Positions 28,966 to 38,079 of a DNA stretch of 64,000 bases are shown here, in pieces. A program made the position numbers and the translations under genes. Position 1 is the first letter of the stretch. Each line of letters opens with the position of its first letter. This stretch comes from Microbispora catharanthi (lineage in GTDB: Bacteria; Actinomycetota; Actinomycetes; Streptosporangiales; Streptosporangiaceae), in assembly GCF_006334915.2 (NCBI RefSeq), contig NZ_VDMA02000002.1, positions 310,001 through 374,000 of the forward strand, in the 5' to 3' direction. The notes below the pieces were generated by a model. The model searched no databases and was not told where the DNA came from. It worked only from the letters and a program-made list of their open reading frames with translations.

Positions 28966-30222
28966 TCAGATCCGCTCGACGTTCGGCCCCCGGCAGCGGT
29001 TGCGCGTGTCGAACACGAAGGCGCTCTCGCGCTGGACCAGGGCGTAGTCGAAACAGTCGTGGTCGGTGAGGACCACGACGGCGTCGGCCGCCGCGATCTC
29101 CCGCGGCGACGCCTCGGCGATCGCCACGCCCTCGGGCACGAGGGCGAGGTCGACGTGCGGATCGGCCGCACGCACGTCCGCGCCCAGCTTGCGCAGGTGC
29201 CTGGCCACCTCGAGCGCCGGGGACTCGCGGCAGTCGCCGGTGTTCTTCTTGTACGACAGGCCGAGCAGGAGCACCCGGCTGCCGTTCAGGGCCTTGCGCC
29301 GGTCGTTCAGCGCCAGCACCAGCCGGTCGACGACGTGCGCGGGCATGTGGTCGTTGACGTCGTTGGCCAGCTCCACGAACCGGAAGTTGTGCCCCAGGCT
29401 GCGCTTGACCTTCCAGGACAGGTACGACGGGTCGATCGGCAGGCAGTGGCCGCCGACGCCGGGCCCCGGGGTGAAGCGCATGTAGCCGAACGGCTTGGTG
29501 GAGGCGGCGTCGATGGCCTCCCACACGTCGATGCCGAGCTGCCCGGCGAAGACCGACAGCTCGTTGACCAGGGCGATGTTGACGTGCCTGAAGGTGTTCT
29601 CCAGGAGCTTGCACAACTCGGCCACCTGCGGCGAGGACACCGGGACGACCCGCTCGACGACGGCCTCGTAGAAGGCGCGGACCCGCGCGAGGGCGGCGGC
29701 GTCGAGGCCGGAGACGACCTTCGGCGTGTTCTCCAGGCGCCACCGCGCGTTGCCGGGGTCGATCCGCTCGGGGCTGTAGCCGAGGTGGAAGTCGCCGGGG
29801 GCGCGCAGGCCCGATCCCTCCTCCAGGATCGGGCGCAGGTACTCCTCCGTCGTCCCCGGATAGGTGGTCGACTCCAGCACCACGGTCGCGCCCGCCCGCA
29901 GGCGCGGGGCGAGCGACCGGCCGGCCGCCGCGATGTGGCTGAGGTCGGGCACGCCGTCGGTCAGCGGCGTCGGCACGGTGATCACGCAGACGTCGAAGCC
30001 CTCGGCGTCGGCGTAGTCCGCGCTGGCCCGGTAACGACCCGTCGCGTGCGCCGCCGCGAGCGCGTCGTCGCCGATGTCCTCGACGTACGACTGGGCGGCG
30101 TTGAGACGCTTGACCCGCCACTCGTCCACCTCGACGCCCACCACGTCGAACCCGGCGTGCACGGCGCGCACGGCCAGCGGCAGGCCGACGTAGCCCTGCC
30201 CCACCACGACCAGCTTCTCCAT
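28966..30222 (-). CDS. UDP-N-acetylhexosamine 6-dehydrogenase (WbpA/WecC-like)
   Basis: 418 aa. It oxidises C6 of a UDP-sugar to the acid with NAD in two steps. It has an N-terminal NAD site (VVGQGYVGLPLA, residues 6-17), LESTTYPGTTEEYL, SPERIDPGN, and the catalytic cysteine in GPGVGGHCLPIDPSYLSWK (about Cys258). The GGHC-IDP form marks N-acetylhexosamine enzymes such as WbpA, not UDP-glucose dehydrogenase (GGSCFPKD). The likely product is UDP-GlcNAcA or UDP-ManNAcA for the surface polysaccharide. Last gene of a transcript with rmlA and rmlB; start ATG at 30222. Confidence 0.9.
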   Translation of the reverse strand: MEKLVVVGQGYVGLPLAVRAVHAGFDVVGVEVDEWRVKRLNAAQSYVEDIGDDALAAAHATGRYRASADYADAEGFDVCVITVPTPLTDGVPDLSHIAAAGRSLAPRLRAGATVVLESTTYPGTTEEYLRPILEEGSGLRAPGDFHLGYSPERIDPGNARWRLENTPKVVSGLDAAALARVRAFYEAVVERVVPVSSPQVAELCKLLENTFRHVNIALVNELSVFAGQLGIDVWEAIDAASTKPFGYMRFTPGPGVGGHCLPIDPSYLSWKVKRSLGHNFRFVELANDVNDHMPAHVVDRLVLALNDRRKALNGSRVLLLGLSYKKNTGDCRESPALEVARHLRKLGADVRAADPHVDLALVPEGVAIAEASPREIAAADAVVVLTDHDCFDYALVQRESAFVFDTRNRCRGPNVERI

Positions 30223-30260
30223 CAAGGACCCCCGTCCCTTGTCTGTCACGATGTGCCGTC

Positions 30261-31238
30261 TCAGCCGCGGCGGTTCACGAGCGGGCGCCACCAGTCCTGG
30301 TGGTCCCGGTACCAGCGCACGACGCCGGCGAGTCCCTCGTCGAAGTCCACCCGGGGCGCGTAGCCGATCGCCCGGATCTTGCCGCTGTCCAGCGCGTAGC
30401 GCCGGTCGTGCCCCGGCCTGTCGGGCACCTGCTCGACCATCTCCCATCCCGCGCCGAAGGCGTCGAGGATGCGGCGGGTGAGGTCGAGGTTGCTCAGCTC
30501 GACCCCGCCGCCGATGTTGTAGACCTCGCCGGGCTCTCCCTTGTCCAGCACGAGCTGGATGCCCCGGCAGTGGTCGTCCACGTGCAGCCACTCCCGCACG
30601 TTGCGCCCGTCGCCGTACAGGGGCACGGGCCGCCCGTCGATCAGGTTGGTGACGAACAGCGGGACGACCTTCTCCGGGTACTGGTACGGCCCGTAGTTGT
30701 TGGAGCACCGGGTCACCCGGACGTCCAGTCCGTACGTGCGGTGGTAGGCGCGGCAGAGCAGGTCGGCCCCGGCCTTGGCGGCCGAGTAGGGCGAGTTCGG
30801 CAGCAGCGGCTCCGCCTCCGTCCACGTCCCCTCGTCGATCGAGCCGTACACCTCGTCGGTGGACACCTGGACGAACGTGCGGACGTCCGCCTCCAGAGCG
30901 GCCTGCAGCAGCCGCTGCGTGCCCAGCACGTTGGTCGTCACGAAGTCGCCCGCACCGGTGATCGAGCGGTCGACGTGGGTCTCGGCGGCGAAGTTCACCA
31001 CCACGTCGTGTCCGGGGACCAGCTCGCGCAGCAGCTCCGCGTCGCACACGTCGCCGTACGCGAACGTGAAGGCGGGGTCGCTCTCCACGGGGGCGAGATT
31101 GGCCGGGTTGCCGGCGTAGGTGAGCGTGTCCAGCACCGTGACCCGGGCGTCCTCATATCCGGGGTAGGCGCCCGACAGCAGCGAGCGGACGTAGTGGGAG
31201 CCGATGAAGCCGGCCGCGCCGGCGACGAGGAGCTTCAT
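30261..31238 (-). CDS. rmlB: dTDP-glucose 4,6-dehydratase
   Basis: 325 aa short-chain dehydrogenase-type enzyme making dTDP-4-keto-6-deoxyglucose. The NAD site is GAAGFIG (7-13), followed by the TDE motif (127-129) that is diagnostic of this dehydratase, YSAAK (151-155) with the catalytic Tyr and Lys, and RCSNNYGPYQYPEK. The ATG at 31238 overlaps the rmlA stop (ATGA). No rmlC or rmlD is in the window, so the product probably does not go to rhamnose here; a WecE-like transaminase at 38676-39830 is a plausible next step. Confidence 0.95.
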   Translation of the reverse strand: MKLLVAGAAGFIGSHYVRSLLSGAYPGYEDARVTVLDTLTYAGNPANLAPVESDPAFTFAYGDVCDAELLRELVPGHDVVVNFAAETHVDRSITGAGDFVTTNVLGTQRLLQAALEADVRTFVQVSTDEVYGSIDEGTWTEAEPLLPNSPYSAAKAGADLLCRAYHRTYGLDVRVTRCSNNYGPYQYPEKVVPLFVTNLIDGRPVPLYGDGRNVREWLHVDDHCRGIQLVLDKGEPGEVYNIGGGVELSNLDLTRRILDAFGAGWEMVEQVPDRPGHDRRYALDSGKIRAIGYAPRVDFDEGLAGVVRWYRDHQDWWRPLVNRRG

Positions 31239-32302
31239 GCGCGAACCTGCACCTTGCTGTGGTCTCCGATCATGAGCTGGTAGGCGTTGGGCACCCCGGT
31301 CGCCTTCGTGACCTCCGCGTTGCGGCCGATCAGCGAGTGGGTCATGCCGCGGACGCCGCGGATGGCCGAGTCGGCGAGCACGATGCTGTAGTCCACCTCG
31401 GCGTCCTCGATCACGCAGCCCTCGCCGATCGAGGTGTACGGCCCGACGTACGACCCGATGATCTTGGTGTCGGCGCCGATCACCGCCGGGCCGCGGATGA
31501 CCGAGCCCTCGACCACGGCGCCGGGGGCGATCACCACGCGCCCGCTCACCTCCGACAGCCCGTCCACGGTCCCCGCGACGTCGGGCTCGACCGCCTCCAG
31601 CACGATGCGGTTGCACTCCAGCATGTCCTGGAGGCGGCCGGTGTCGCGCCAGTAGCCGGTGACGAAGTGCGACCGCACGCGGTGCCCGGTGTCGATGAGC
31701 CACTTGATCGCGTCGGTGATCTCCAGCTCGCCCCGCGCGGACGGCCTGATCGCGCGGACGGCCTCGTGGATGGCCGGGGAGAACGTGTAGACCCCGACGA
31801 TCGCCAGGTCGCTGCGCGGGTGCTCGGGCTTCTCCTCCAGCGCGACGATCTCCCCGTCCGGGCCGAGCTCGGCCACGCCGTAGAACTGCGGCTCGGCCAC
31901 CCGGGTGAGCAGGATGCGGGCGTCGCACTCCTCGGCGCGGAAGGCGTCGACGAGGCCGCGGATGCCGCCGACCAGGAAGTTGTCGCCCAGGTACATGACG
32001 AACGGGTCGCCGGCCAGGAACTCCCGCGCGACGAGGACGCAGTGAGCCAGCCCGAGCGGCGCCTCCTGGGGGATGTAGGTGACGTCGAGCCCGAACGCCG
32101 AGCCGTCGCCGACGGCCTCGCGGACCTCCCGGCCCGTGTCGCCGACGATGATCCCGACGTCGGTGATGCCGGCGTCCCTGATCGCCTCCAGCCCGTAGAA
32201 GAGCACCGGCTTGTTGGCGACCGGGACGAGCTGCTTGGCCGAGGTATGGGTCAGCGGGCGCAGCCTCGTGCCCTTGCCGCCCGCCAGGACGAGTGCCTTC
32301 AC
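31235..32302 (-). CDS. rmlA: Glucose-1-phosphate thymidylyltransferase, long type (StrD-like)
   Basis: 355 aa. It makes dTDP-glucose from glucose-1-phosphate and dTTP. The nucleotidyltransferase signature LAGGKGTRLRPLT is at about 6-18, with LGDNF and EEKPEHPRSD downstream. Residues from about 240 form a left-handed beta-helix (hexapeptide-like repeats such as VIAPGAVVEGSVIRGPAVIG), which makes this the longer antibiotic-pathway/StrD type instead of the ~290-aa RmlA. The GTG start at 32302 has only a distant GGAAGGA upstream. It is translationally coupled to rmlB. Confidence 0.92.
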   Translation of the reverse strand: MKALVLAGGKGTRLRPLTHTSAKQLVPVANKPVLFYGLEAIRDAGITDVGIIVGDTGREVREAVGDGSAFGLDVTYIPQEAPLGLAHCVLVAREFLAGDPFVMYLGDNFLVGGIRGLVDAFRAEECDARILLTRVAEPQFYGVAELGPDGEIVALEEKPEHPRSDLAIVGVYTFSPAIHEAVRAIRPSARGELEITDAIKWLIDTGHRVRSHFVTGYWRDTGRLQDMLECNRIVLEAVEPDVAGTVDGLSEVSGRVVIAPGAVVEGSVIRGPAVIGADTKIIGSYVGPYTSIGEGCVIEDAEVDYSIVLADSAIRGVRGMTHSLIGRNAEVTKATGVPNAYQLMIGDHSKVQVRA

Positions 32303-32339
32303 CGCTGTTCGCGTCCTTCCCCGATATCCGGTGGGCGGC

Positions 32340-32855
32340 TCATCGCGGCTCACCGCGGAGCAGCGAGTAGAGGACCTGGTCGTGCCAGCCGCCGTCGCGC
32401 CACTGGGCTCGCCGCAGGACTCCCTCACGCACGAACCCGATCTTCTCCACCGCGCGCTGCTCGCCGATGTTGGCCACGTCGGTGAAGCACTGGAGGCGCT
32501 CGGCCCGGGTGTGCGCGAACAGGTAGTCCGCCAGCAGGCGCTGCGCCTCGGTGCCGATGCCGCGGTTGCGGAAGCCCGTGAAGACGCAGATTCCGATCGC
32601 CCAGCACCAGCACGTCGTCTCGGGTCCCCAGGCCGTCTTCCACCAGGCCACCCATCCGGCGGTGTCCCCGCCGGAGTCGATGGCCAGCCGCCCGTAGTCG
32701 TCGCCGAGCAGGCCGTTGTCCGCGAACTGACGGCGCAGTGCCCCGGAGTGGCGATATCCGTACCACTGGAATTCGCCCCGCGCCTCGGGCGTCGCCCGTT
32801 CCGCTTCGAAAACGTCGAGGTCCGCCTCGCGGACCGGCCTCAATGTGACGTCCAT
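32340..32855 (-). CDS. GNAT-family N-acetyltransferase (RimJ/RimL-like)
   Basis: 171 aa single GNAT domain with the acetyl-CoA loop GFRNRGIGTEAQ and the C-terminal pattern ENIGEQRAVEKIGFVREG-like (here ANIGEQRAVEKIGFV). It begins a possible transcript with rmlA, rmlB and the dehydrogenase, 37 bp upstream of rmlA. Two readings are open: a protein N-terminal acetyltransferase, or an N-acetylase for an amino-sugar nucleotide, as WecD does in enterobacterial common antigen synthesis. The sequence looks more like RimJ/L, so the sugar role rests on context. Confidence 0.8.
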   Translation of the reverse strand: MDVTLRPVREADLDVFEAERATPEARGEFQWYGYRHSGALRRQFADNGLLGDDYGRLAIDSGGDTAGWVAWWKTAWGPETTCWCWAIGICVFTGFRNRGIGTEAQRLLADYLFAHTRAERLQCFTDVANIGEQRAVEKIGFVREGVLRRAQWRDGGWHDQVLYSLLRGEPR

Positions 32856-33103
32856 GATCTCCCCTCATCGGGCATGCGGGAGCCGCGCAGAGGGAACGGA
32901 ATCGTCCCGCGCCTTTTCTCCCCGGCGGGGCCGCGGAATTCCGTTCGGCCGCCCGCCAGTCGCCAATGCTATGCGCGGATCCGCGCGGACCCGGCGGGCC
33001 ACATTGCGAACGAGCGTGAAAGGTGCGGATCGGGTTTCTCAATATCCCGCAAATTCGGATGTGCGACATGAGGAGGCCGACAGCCGCTCATCACAATGAC
33101 GCC

Positions 33104-34078
33104 ATGACCAACGTATCCGTTGTGATCCCCTGTTACCGATCCGCCCGGACGCTGCCGGCCCTGGTGGAACGCCTTCTCGCCGTTCTGCCCGCCGCCGCGA
33201 ACCTCTTCGAGGTCGTGCTCGTCGTGGACGGCTCGCCCGACGACACGTGGGAGGTGGCCCAGGGCCTCGTCGAGCGGCACGACAGCGTCCGCGCCGTGCT
33301 GCTGGCCCGCAACTACGGGCAGCACAACGCCCTGGTCGCGGGCATCCGATGCGCGCGTTACGAGGTCATGGTGACGATGGACGACGACCTGCAGCATCCG
33401 CCGGAGGAGATTCCCCGGCTCCTGGCGGGCCTGGGGCCCGACCTCGACATCGTGTACGGAGTGCCGAGCGGCGGAACCCACGGGCGAATCCGCGATTTCG
33501 CCTCCAAATCGCTGAAGTCTGGCCTTTCCGGGCGGTTCGGCGCGGAAAACGGCGCGGACATCTCCGCGTTCCGCGCCTTCCGGAGTTTCCTGCGGGAGTC
33601 GCTGGACGGCGTCGGGGGTCCGCACACGCAGATCGACATCGCCTTCTCCTGGGCGACCACCCGGGTCGGCACCGTAGAGGTGCGGATGCAGAGCCGGCTC
33701 GTCGGCCGCTCCAACTACACGCCCGCGATGCTCGTCCGCCACGCGATCGGCGTGTTCGTCGGATACAGCACGCTCCCGCTGCGCCTGGTGACCTATTTCG
33801 GCCTGCTGACCGGGGCGTTCGGCATCGTCCTGCTGACGGTCTTCCTGTGGACATACTGGTCGGGCGACAGCACGGTCAAGGGCTTCACCTCGACCGCGTC
33901 GATGATCGCGTTGTTCGCGTCCGCCCAGATGATCGCGCTGGGCATCATCGGGGAGTACCTCGGCAGGATCCACGTCGAGAGGATGGGACGCCCCACCTAC
34001 ATCGTCCGCACCCGGGTGGAGAGCGGTGCGGCGCAGCCGATGACGGTGACGGGCGGGCCTGAGGGGTGGAGCGCGTGA
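33104..34078 (+). CDS. Family 2 glycosyltransferase with C-terminal membrane anchor (ArnC/DPM1-like)
   Basis: 324 aa. The GT-A domain starts VSVVIPCYRSARTLPALVE, with VVDGSPDDT and the metal-binding MDDDLQHPPEE. Two C-terminal hydrophobic hairpin helices (about 235-255 and 270-295) are typical of polyprenyl-phosphate glycosyltransferases. It would transfer a sugar to undecaprenyl phosphate. ATG 33104 is the start usual for the family, but no clear ribosome binding site precedes it; ATG 33068 would add 12 residues. The gene's stop overlaps the WbqC-like start as GTGA. Confidence 0.87.
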   Translation: MTNVSVVIPCYRSARTLPALVERLLAVLPAAANLFEVVLVVDGSPDDTWEVAQGLVERHDSVRAVLLARNYGQHNALVAGIRCARYEVMVTMDDDLQHPPEEIPRLLAGLGPDLDIVYGVPSGGTHGRIRDFASKSLKSGLSGRFGAENGADISAFRAFRSFLRESLDGVGGPHTQIDIAFSWATTRVGTVEVRMQSRLVGRSNYTPAMLVRHAIGVFVGYSTLPLRLVTYFGLLTGAFGIVLLTVFLWTYWSGDSTVKGFTSTASMIALFASAQMIALGIIGEYLGRIHVERMGRPTYIVRTRVESGAAQPMTVTGGPEGWSA

Positions 34079-34809
34079 AGCGGGTCGCCATCGTGCAGTC
34101 GAACTACATCCCCTGGAAGGGGTACTTCGACCTGATCGCGCACGTCGACGAGTTCATCCTGTTCGACGACGTGCAGTACACCGACAGGGACTGGCGCAAC
34201 CGCAACCTGATCAAGACGGCGGCCGGCCCGAAGTGGCTGTCGATCCCGGTACGGCGGGGCCCGCGCAGCCGCCTGATCAACGAGGTGGTCGCGAGCGACA
34301 TGGAGTGGCCCCGCGCGCACTGGCTCCTGCTCGCGCAGACCTACCGCAAGGCCCCCTGCTTCGAGGAGGTCGCACCGGCGGTCGAACGGCTCTACCTCGA
34401 CTGCCGGGGAGACCGGCTGTCGGACATCAACCGGCACTTCCTGGAAGGATTGCTGGGTCTGCTCGACATCCCGGCGACCCTCAGCAGCGCCGAGGACTAC
34501 GGCGCGGCGGGCGCCAAGACCGAGCGTCTTGTGGACCTGTGCCGCAAGGCGGGCGCCGACGAGTACCTCACCGGCCCGGCCGCCCGCGCGTACCTGGACG
34601 AGAGTCTGTTCGACCGGGCCGGGATCGGGGTCCGGTGGTTCGACTACTCCGGCTATCCGGAGTATCCGCAGGCGCACCCGCCGTTCGACCACCACGTCAG
34701 CGTGCTCGACCTGATCTTCAACACCGGGCCTGCCGCCGCCCGATATCTCAAGAGCGCGCAGTGTCTCAAGAGCGCTCAGCGCTCCACGGCCGGGCCGGCG
34801 ATCTCGTAG
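34075..34809 (+). CDS. WbqC-like family protein
   Basis: 244 aa. The WbqC family hallmark is VAIVQSNYIPWKGYFDLIA at the N-terminus, then FILFDDVQYTDRDWRNRN and the late FDYSGYPEYPQ. Members occur in O-antigen and surface-polysaccharide loci; a role in amino-sugar modification or acylation has been suggested, but the reaction is not established. I prefer GTG 34075, which overlaps the glycosyltransferase stop, to GTG 34066. The C-terminus is odd: an 18-bp tandem duplication gives LKSAQCLKSAQR, and the last 34 bp overlap the convergent gene. Confidence 0.82.
   Translation: MKRVAIVQSNYIPWKGYFDLIAHVDEFILFDDVQYTDRDWRNRNLIKTAAGPKWLSIPVRRGPRSRLINEVVASDMEWPRAHWLLLAQTYRKAPCFEEVAPAVERLYLDCRGDRLSDINRHFLEGLLGLLDIPATLSSAEDYGAAGAKTERLVDLCRKAGADEYLTGPAARAYLDESLFDRAGIGVRWFDYSGYPEYPQAHPPFDHHVSVLDLIFNTGPAAARYLKSAQCLKSAQRSTAGPAIS
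34747..34782 (+). repeat. 18-bp tandem duplication at the WbqC-like 3' end
   Basis: Two 18-bp units beginning CTCAAGAGCGC at 34747 and 34765 differ at a few bases. They encode LKSAQ-C-LKSAQ-R near the protein end, and the second unit runs into the antisense of the neighbouring gene's stop. Confidence 0.75.
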
Positions 34810-37073
34810 ACGGTGAAGTCCCCGGCGCGGAACCGCGGGGCGGCGACGTCTCCGAGCCTCGCGCCGGGGACCGTGAGCCGCTCGTCCACGAACAGCCAGC
34901 GCACCCCGTAACGGTCCCGCAGCGACCGGGCCGCCTGCGCCGAGGGCGCGGCGAACAGCGCCTCGTTCGCCCGGAGCCGCTCGCGGTCCCAGAACGGCAG
35001 ATACCAGAGCACCTGGCCCGGACTCCACCGGTCCAGGTTCGCCGTCGCATACGCCCATCCCTCGACGAGCATCCGCCGCTCGGTCAGCGCCGACACCCAG
35101 GCCGCCCGGCTGTCGCAGGGGCCGTCGACGCCGAGGCGGCAGTGCAGGTTCGTGGCGACGACGTCGCCGGGACGGGAATGGTCGCGCAGCCACCGTGCGG
35201 CGGTGACGACGCCCTGCGGCATCGCCTCGGCCCGCGCCCCGCGCTCGGCGTCCTCCGCCGCGACCACCGGGGCCTTGTAGGTCACCGGAAGCACCCGGGT
35301 GAACCAGGCGGCCGGCGCGGCGAACGCCGAGGTCACGGCCAGCGTGAGAGCGAACGAGCGCGGCCCGCCGCGCCGCGCGGCCACCAGCCCGACCGCGGTC
35401 AACCCCACGAAGACCAGCAGGGCGGCGTACGGCAGGGCGAGCACCCCGAGCGGCTCGCCCGCGGGCAGCGGGACCCGGACGTCGCACAGGATCCGGACGC
35501 AGTAGGCGGCGACGGCTCCGGCGCCGGCGGCGCACACCATGGACAGCGGCGACGTCCCCGACCGTCGTGTGACGACGACGAGGCCGTAGACCGAGACGAT
35601 CGCCAGGTAGGGATAGGGCGCCTGCAGGAAGTAGATCTCCGACAGACCGGGATGCCCGAAGAGCAGCGCCACGCCGAGCCCGGCCAGGCCCAGGCCGAGG
35701 GACAGCACGACGGCGGGCCGCGTGAGCGTCCTGGGCCGGCTGAGCAGGCCGAGCGTCCCGCACCAGGCGACGGCTCCGGACAGGACGCACAGCAGGGTGA
35801 GCCCGCAGACCGCGGCCACGGACGCCTCGAGCGGCCCTCCGTCGCCGACCACGCCGCCCCAGGTCACCCGCATGAGGGACAGCGGGGCGACCGTCGTCCC
35901 CCCGCGCACCCCGCCGTACAGGACGAACTGGGCGTACATCAGGAAGGCGGCGCTCATGCCGACAGCCGCCAGAGCCGGGCCCGGCGGGCGGCGGCGCCGC
36001 ACCGCCTCGACGACGGCCACCGCCGCCAGGCCAGCTGTCAGCAGGGGCAGGTAGGTCGCCTTGGCCCCCATGACGGCCGCCAGGAAGACCCCCAGCAGGA
36101 GCCACTCCCGCGGATTCCGCCGCCGGTTCTCCAGCAGATCGGTCAGCAGGAGGAAGACCGGGACGAACAGCAGCGCGCCGAAGGTCTGAGTCGGGCTCGA
36201 CCACGACTGCACGGGCTTCCAGACCAGAGCCCCGCCCACCGAGCCGAGGTAGAGGTTGGGCGCCGCGACGAGGAAGACGGCGGCGAGGGCGATCAGCGCC
36301 GCGGCCCGCGACCCGGTCACGCGCCGGGCGGCCATGCCCAGCAGGACCACGAGCGCCGCGATCATCGGCAGCATGCCGAGGCGGAACAGCAGCACCAGCG
36401 GCTCGACGCCGGTCACCCAGCTCGCCGCGGCGTAGTGGGCGTAGACGAACCAGTGGTATGGCAGGGACTCCCCCGCGACGATCGGCATCGTCGGAGGCAC
36501 GTGGTGCCGCATCTCGCCGATGAACGCCAGGTGCAGGGGCATGTCGGGGTAGGACGCCCCGAGCGCCGGCCAGGTGAGGGCCTGTGTCCGGAAGAAGTTG
36601 ACGGCGCTCCAGATCACGAGATAGGCGACGACGAGGGCCAGCGACCAGGACCACCAGACCGGCGAGCGGGCCGTGGCGGGGGCGCTCCTCCAGTGCCGCC
36701 GCAGGCGGGGCACGAGGAGGAAGGCGGCGTACGTCGCGACCGGCCACGCGAGGACGAGCAGCGGCGCCCCCACGGCGCGGGCCGCGACGTAGGCGAACAC
36801 CTCCAGCGCGTATCCGAGGGCCAGGCCGAGCGCGACCTCCTCGGCCCGGGAGCGGTCACCTCGGTAGAGGGCCCGGACCAGCAGCGTTCCCGGCACCGCG
36901 AGACAGGCGACGACGTAGCCGCAGAAACGGGCCATGTCGGAGACGCGGACGCCGTAGCGGCTCAGCGCGACCGCTGTCAGCGCGAGCACCACGACGGCCG
37001 GCGCCCATCTCCTCAGCGTTCGCCGCGCCGGTGCGCCGTTCGTCGGCGCGGCGTTCATCGCCGCACCGGTCAT
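34776..37073 (-). CDS. Large polytopic membrane protein, GT-C-like, paralogue of 55415-57673
   Basis: 765 aa. About 13-15 hydrophobic segments fill residues 15-610, and a ~150-residue soluble C-terminal part follows. The first periplasmic loop contains DMPLHLAFIGEMRHHVPP and YHWFVYAHYAAASWV, resembling the acidic-motif loop of GT-C glycosyltransferases that use lipid-linked sugars. The C-terminal part has PGDVVATNLHCR, ALTERRMLVEGWAYATANL and FWDRERLRANEALF. The same blocks occur in the paralogue. Start ATG at 37073 (GGAAGA upstream) removes an Arg/Pro-rich extension. Probably adds or polymerises sugars outside the membrane; not proven. Confidence 0.8.
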   Translation of the reverse strand: MTGAAMNAAPTNGAPARRTLRRWAPAVVVLALTAVALSRYGVRVSDMARFCGYVVACLAVPGTLLVRALYRGDRSRAEEVALGLALGYALEVFAYVAARAVGAPLLVLAWPVATYAAFLLVPRLRRHWRSAPATARSPVWWSWSLALVVAYLVIWSAVNFFRTQALTWPALGASYPDMPLHLAFIGEMRHHVPPTMPIVAGESLPYHWFVYAHYAAASWVTGVEPLVLLFRLGMLPMIAALVVLLGMAARRVTGSRAAALIALAAVFLVAAPNLYLGSVGGALVWKPVQSWSSPTQTFGALLFVPVFLLLTDLLENRRRNPREWLLLGVFLAAVMGAKATYLPLLTAGLAAVAVVEAVRRRRPPGPALAAVGMSAAFLMYAQFVLYGGVRGGTTVAPLSLMRVTWGGVVGDGGPLEASVAAVCGLTLLCVLSGAVAWCGTLGLLSRPRTLTRPAVVLSLGLGLAGLGVALLFGHPGLSEIYFLQAPYPYLAIVSVYGLVVVTRRSGTSPLSMVCAAGAGAVAAYCVRILCDVRVPLPAGEPLGVLALPYAALLVFVGLTAVGLVAARRGGPRSFALTLAVTSAFAAPAAWFTRVLPVTYKAPVVAAEDAERGARAEAMPQGVVTAARWLRDHSRPGDVVATNLHCRLGVDGPCDSRAAWVSALTERRMLVEGWAYATANLDRWSPGQVLWYLPFWDRERLRANEALFAAPSAQAARSLRDRYGVRWLFVDERLTVPGARLGDVAAPRFRAGDFTVYEIAGPAVER

Positions 37074-37361
37074 CGATTCTTCCGGGGATTCAATCGGGTT
37101 CCGGGTCCGCGGACCTCCCCCGGTCGCGCTCCTCGCGACCGAATCGAACAGCGCTTTCCCATTCGATCGGGACGGGCCCGTCGCAGGGATTTCCCGAGGC
37201 GAGGTGTCAGCCATGCGTGCGATTCTCGCGGCGGCGGCACCGCGAATTCGCCCGCGACCTCGTCCCGGGCGGAATCCTGGACATTCTTTTGCGGGTGTCC
37301 CGCTCACCGGCGGCGAATGCGGAAATCGCGGATCGCCTTTCCGGCGTCCCGCGAACCTCCG

Positions 37362-38060
37362 TCACGAAGGACGGTGCGCCCGCACGACCAGGGTGACTCC
37401 CGGAAGCGATTTGACGGGCAGATATCTCTCGGCCGCGACCACGGCGCCCAGACCCAGGTTGACCAGGCGCGGCACGTCCGTGACGTCGGAGCCGCTGGTG
37501 CGCTTCCTGCGCCAGGCGACGATCGGCCGCATCAGCACGTTCCAGTTCCACATGCGGTCGACGACCAGTCCGGCCCCGCGTAGCAGGGCGGTCAGCTCCT
37601 CCCGGGCGTACCTGCGGAAGTGGAAGGACGCCACGTCGTGCGCCGACCACAGCGCCATGTCGCACGGGACCGTGATCAGCGCGCGACCACCCGGCCGCAG
37701 CACGCGCACCAGCTCACGGGCGGCCGTGTGGTCGTCCTCGATGTGCTCGAGCACGTCGAACGCGAGCACGAGGTCGAAGGACTCGCCGGGCAGCGGCAGG
37801 TCGCACGCGTCGGCGTGGATCGCCCGCAGGCCCCGCCGGACGGCCAGCTCGACCGCGGTCTCGGAGTAGTCGGCCGCCAGCGCGTCCCACCCGTGCGCGA
37901 CCAGCACGCGCGTGTTGCCGCCGCCCGCGGCGCCGATGTCGAGTGCCCTGCCGGGCGGGCCGAGCCGCCGCAGCTCCCGGGCGAGCATGGCGCGCCGCTC
38001 CCGGTACCACCAGTGCCGGTCCTCCAGCTCGACCGTACGGCGGATGTCAGTGGCCTCCAT
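37362..38060 (-). CDS. Class I SAM-dependent methyltransferase
   Basis: 232 aa. Motif I is ALDIGAAGGGNTRVL (about 39-53), with the acidic SAM ligand after it, DLPLPGESFDLVLAFDVLEH is the Methyltransf_11-type middle, and LRPGGRALITVP follows. The N-terminal DRHWWYRERRAML is common in sugar- and lipid-linked methyltransferases of polysaccharide loci. Substrate unknown; methylation of a glycan residue or chain end is the natural guess. A 288-bp gap to the GT-C-like gene holds no other gene. Confidence 0.87.
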   Translation of the reverse strand: MEATDIRRTVELEDRHWWYRERRAMLARELRRLGPPGRALDIGAAGGGNTRVLVAHGWDALAADYSETAVELAVRRGLRAIHADACDLPLPGESFDLVLAFDVLEHIEDDHTAARELVRVLRPGGRALITVPCDMALWSAHDVASFHFRRYAREELTALLRGAGLVVDRMWNWNVLMRPIVAWRRKRTSGSDVTDVPRLVNLGLGAVVAAERYLPVKSLPGVTLVVRAHRPS

Positions 38061-38079
38061 GGGCAGCCTTCCCTGTTGA

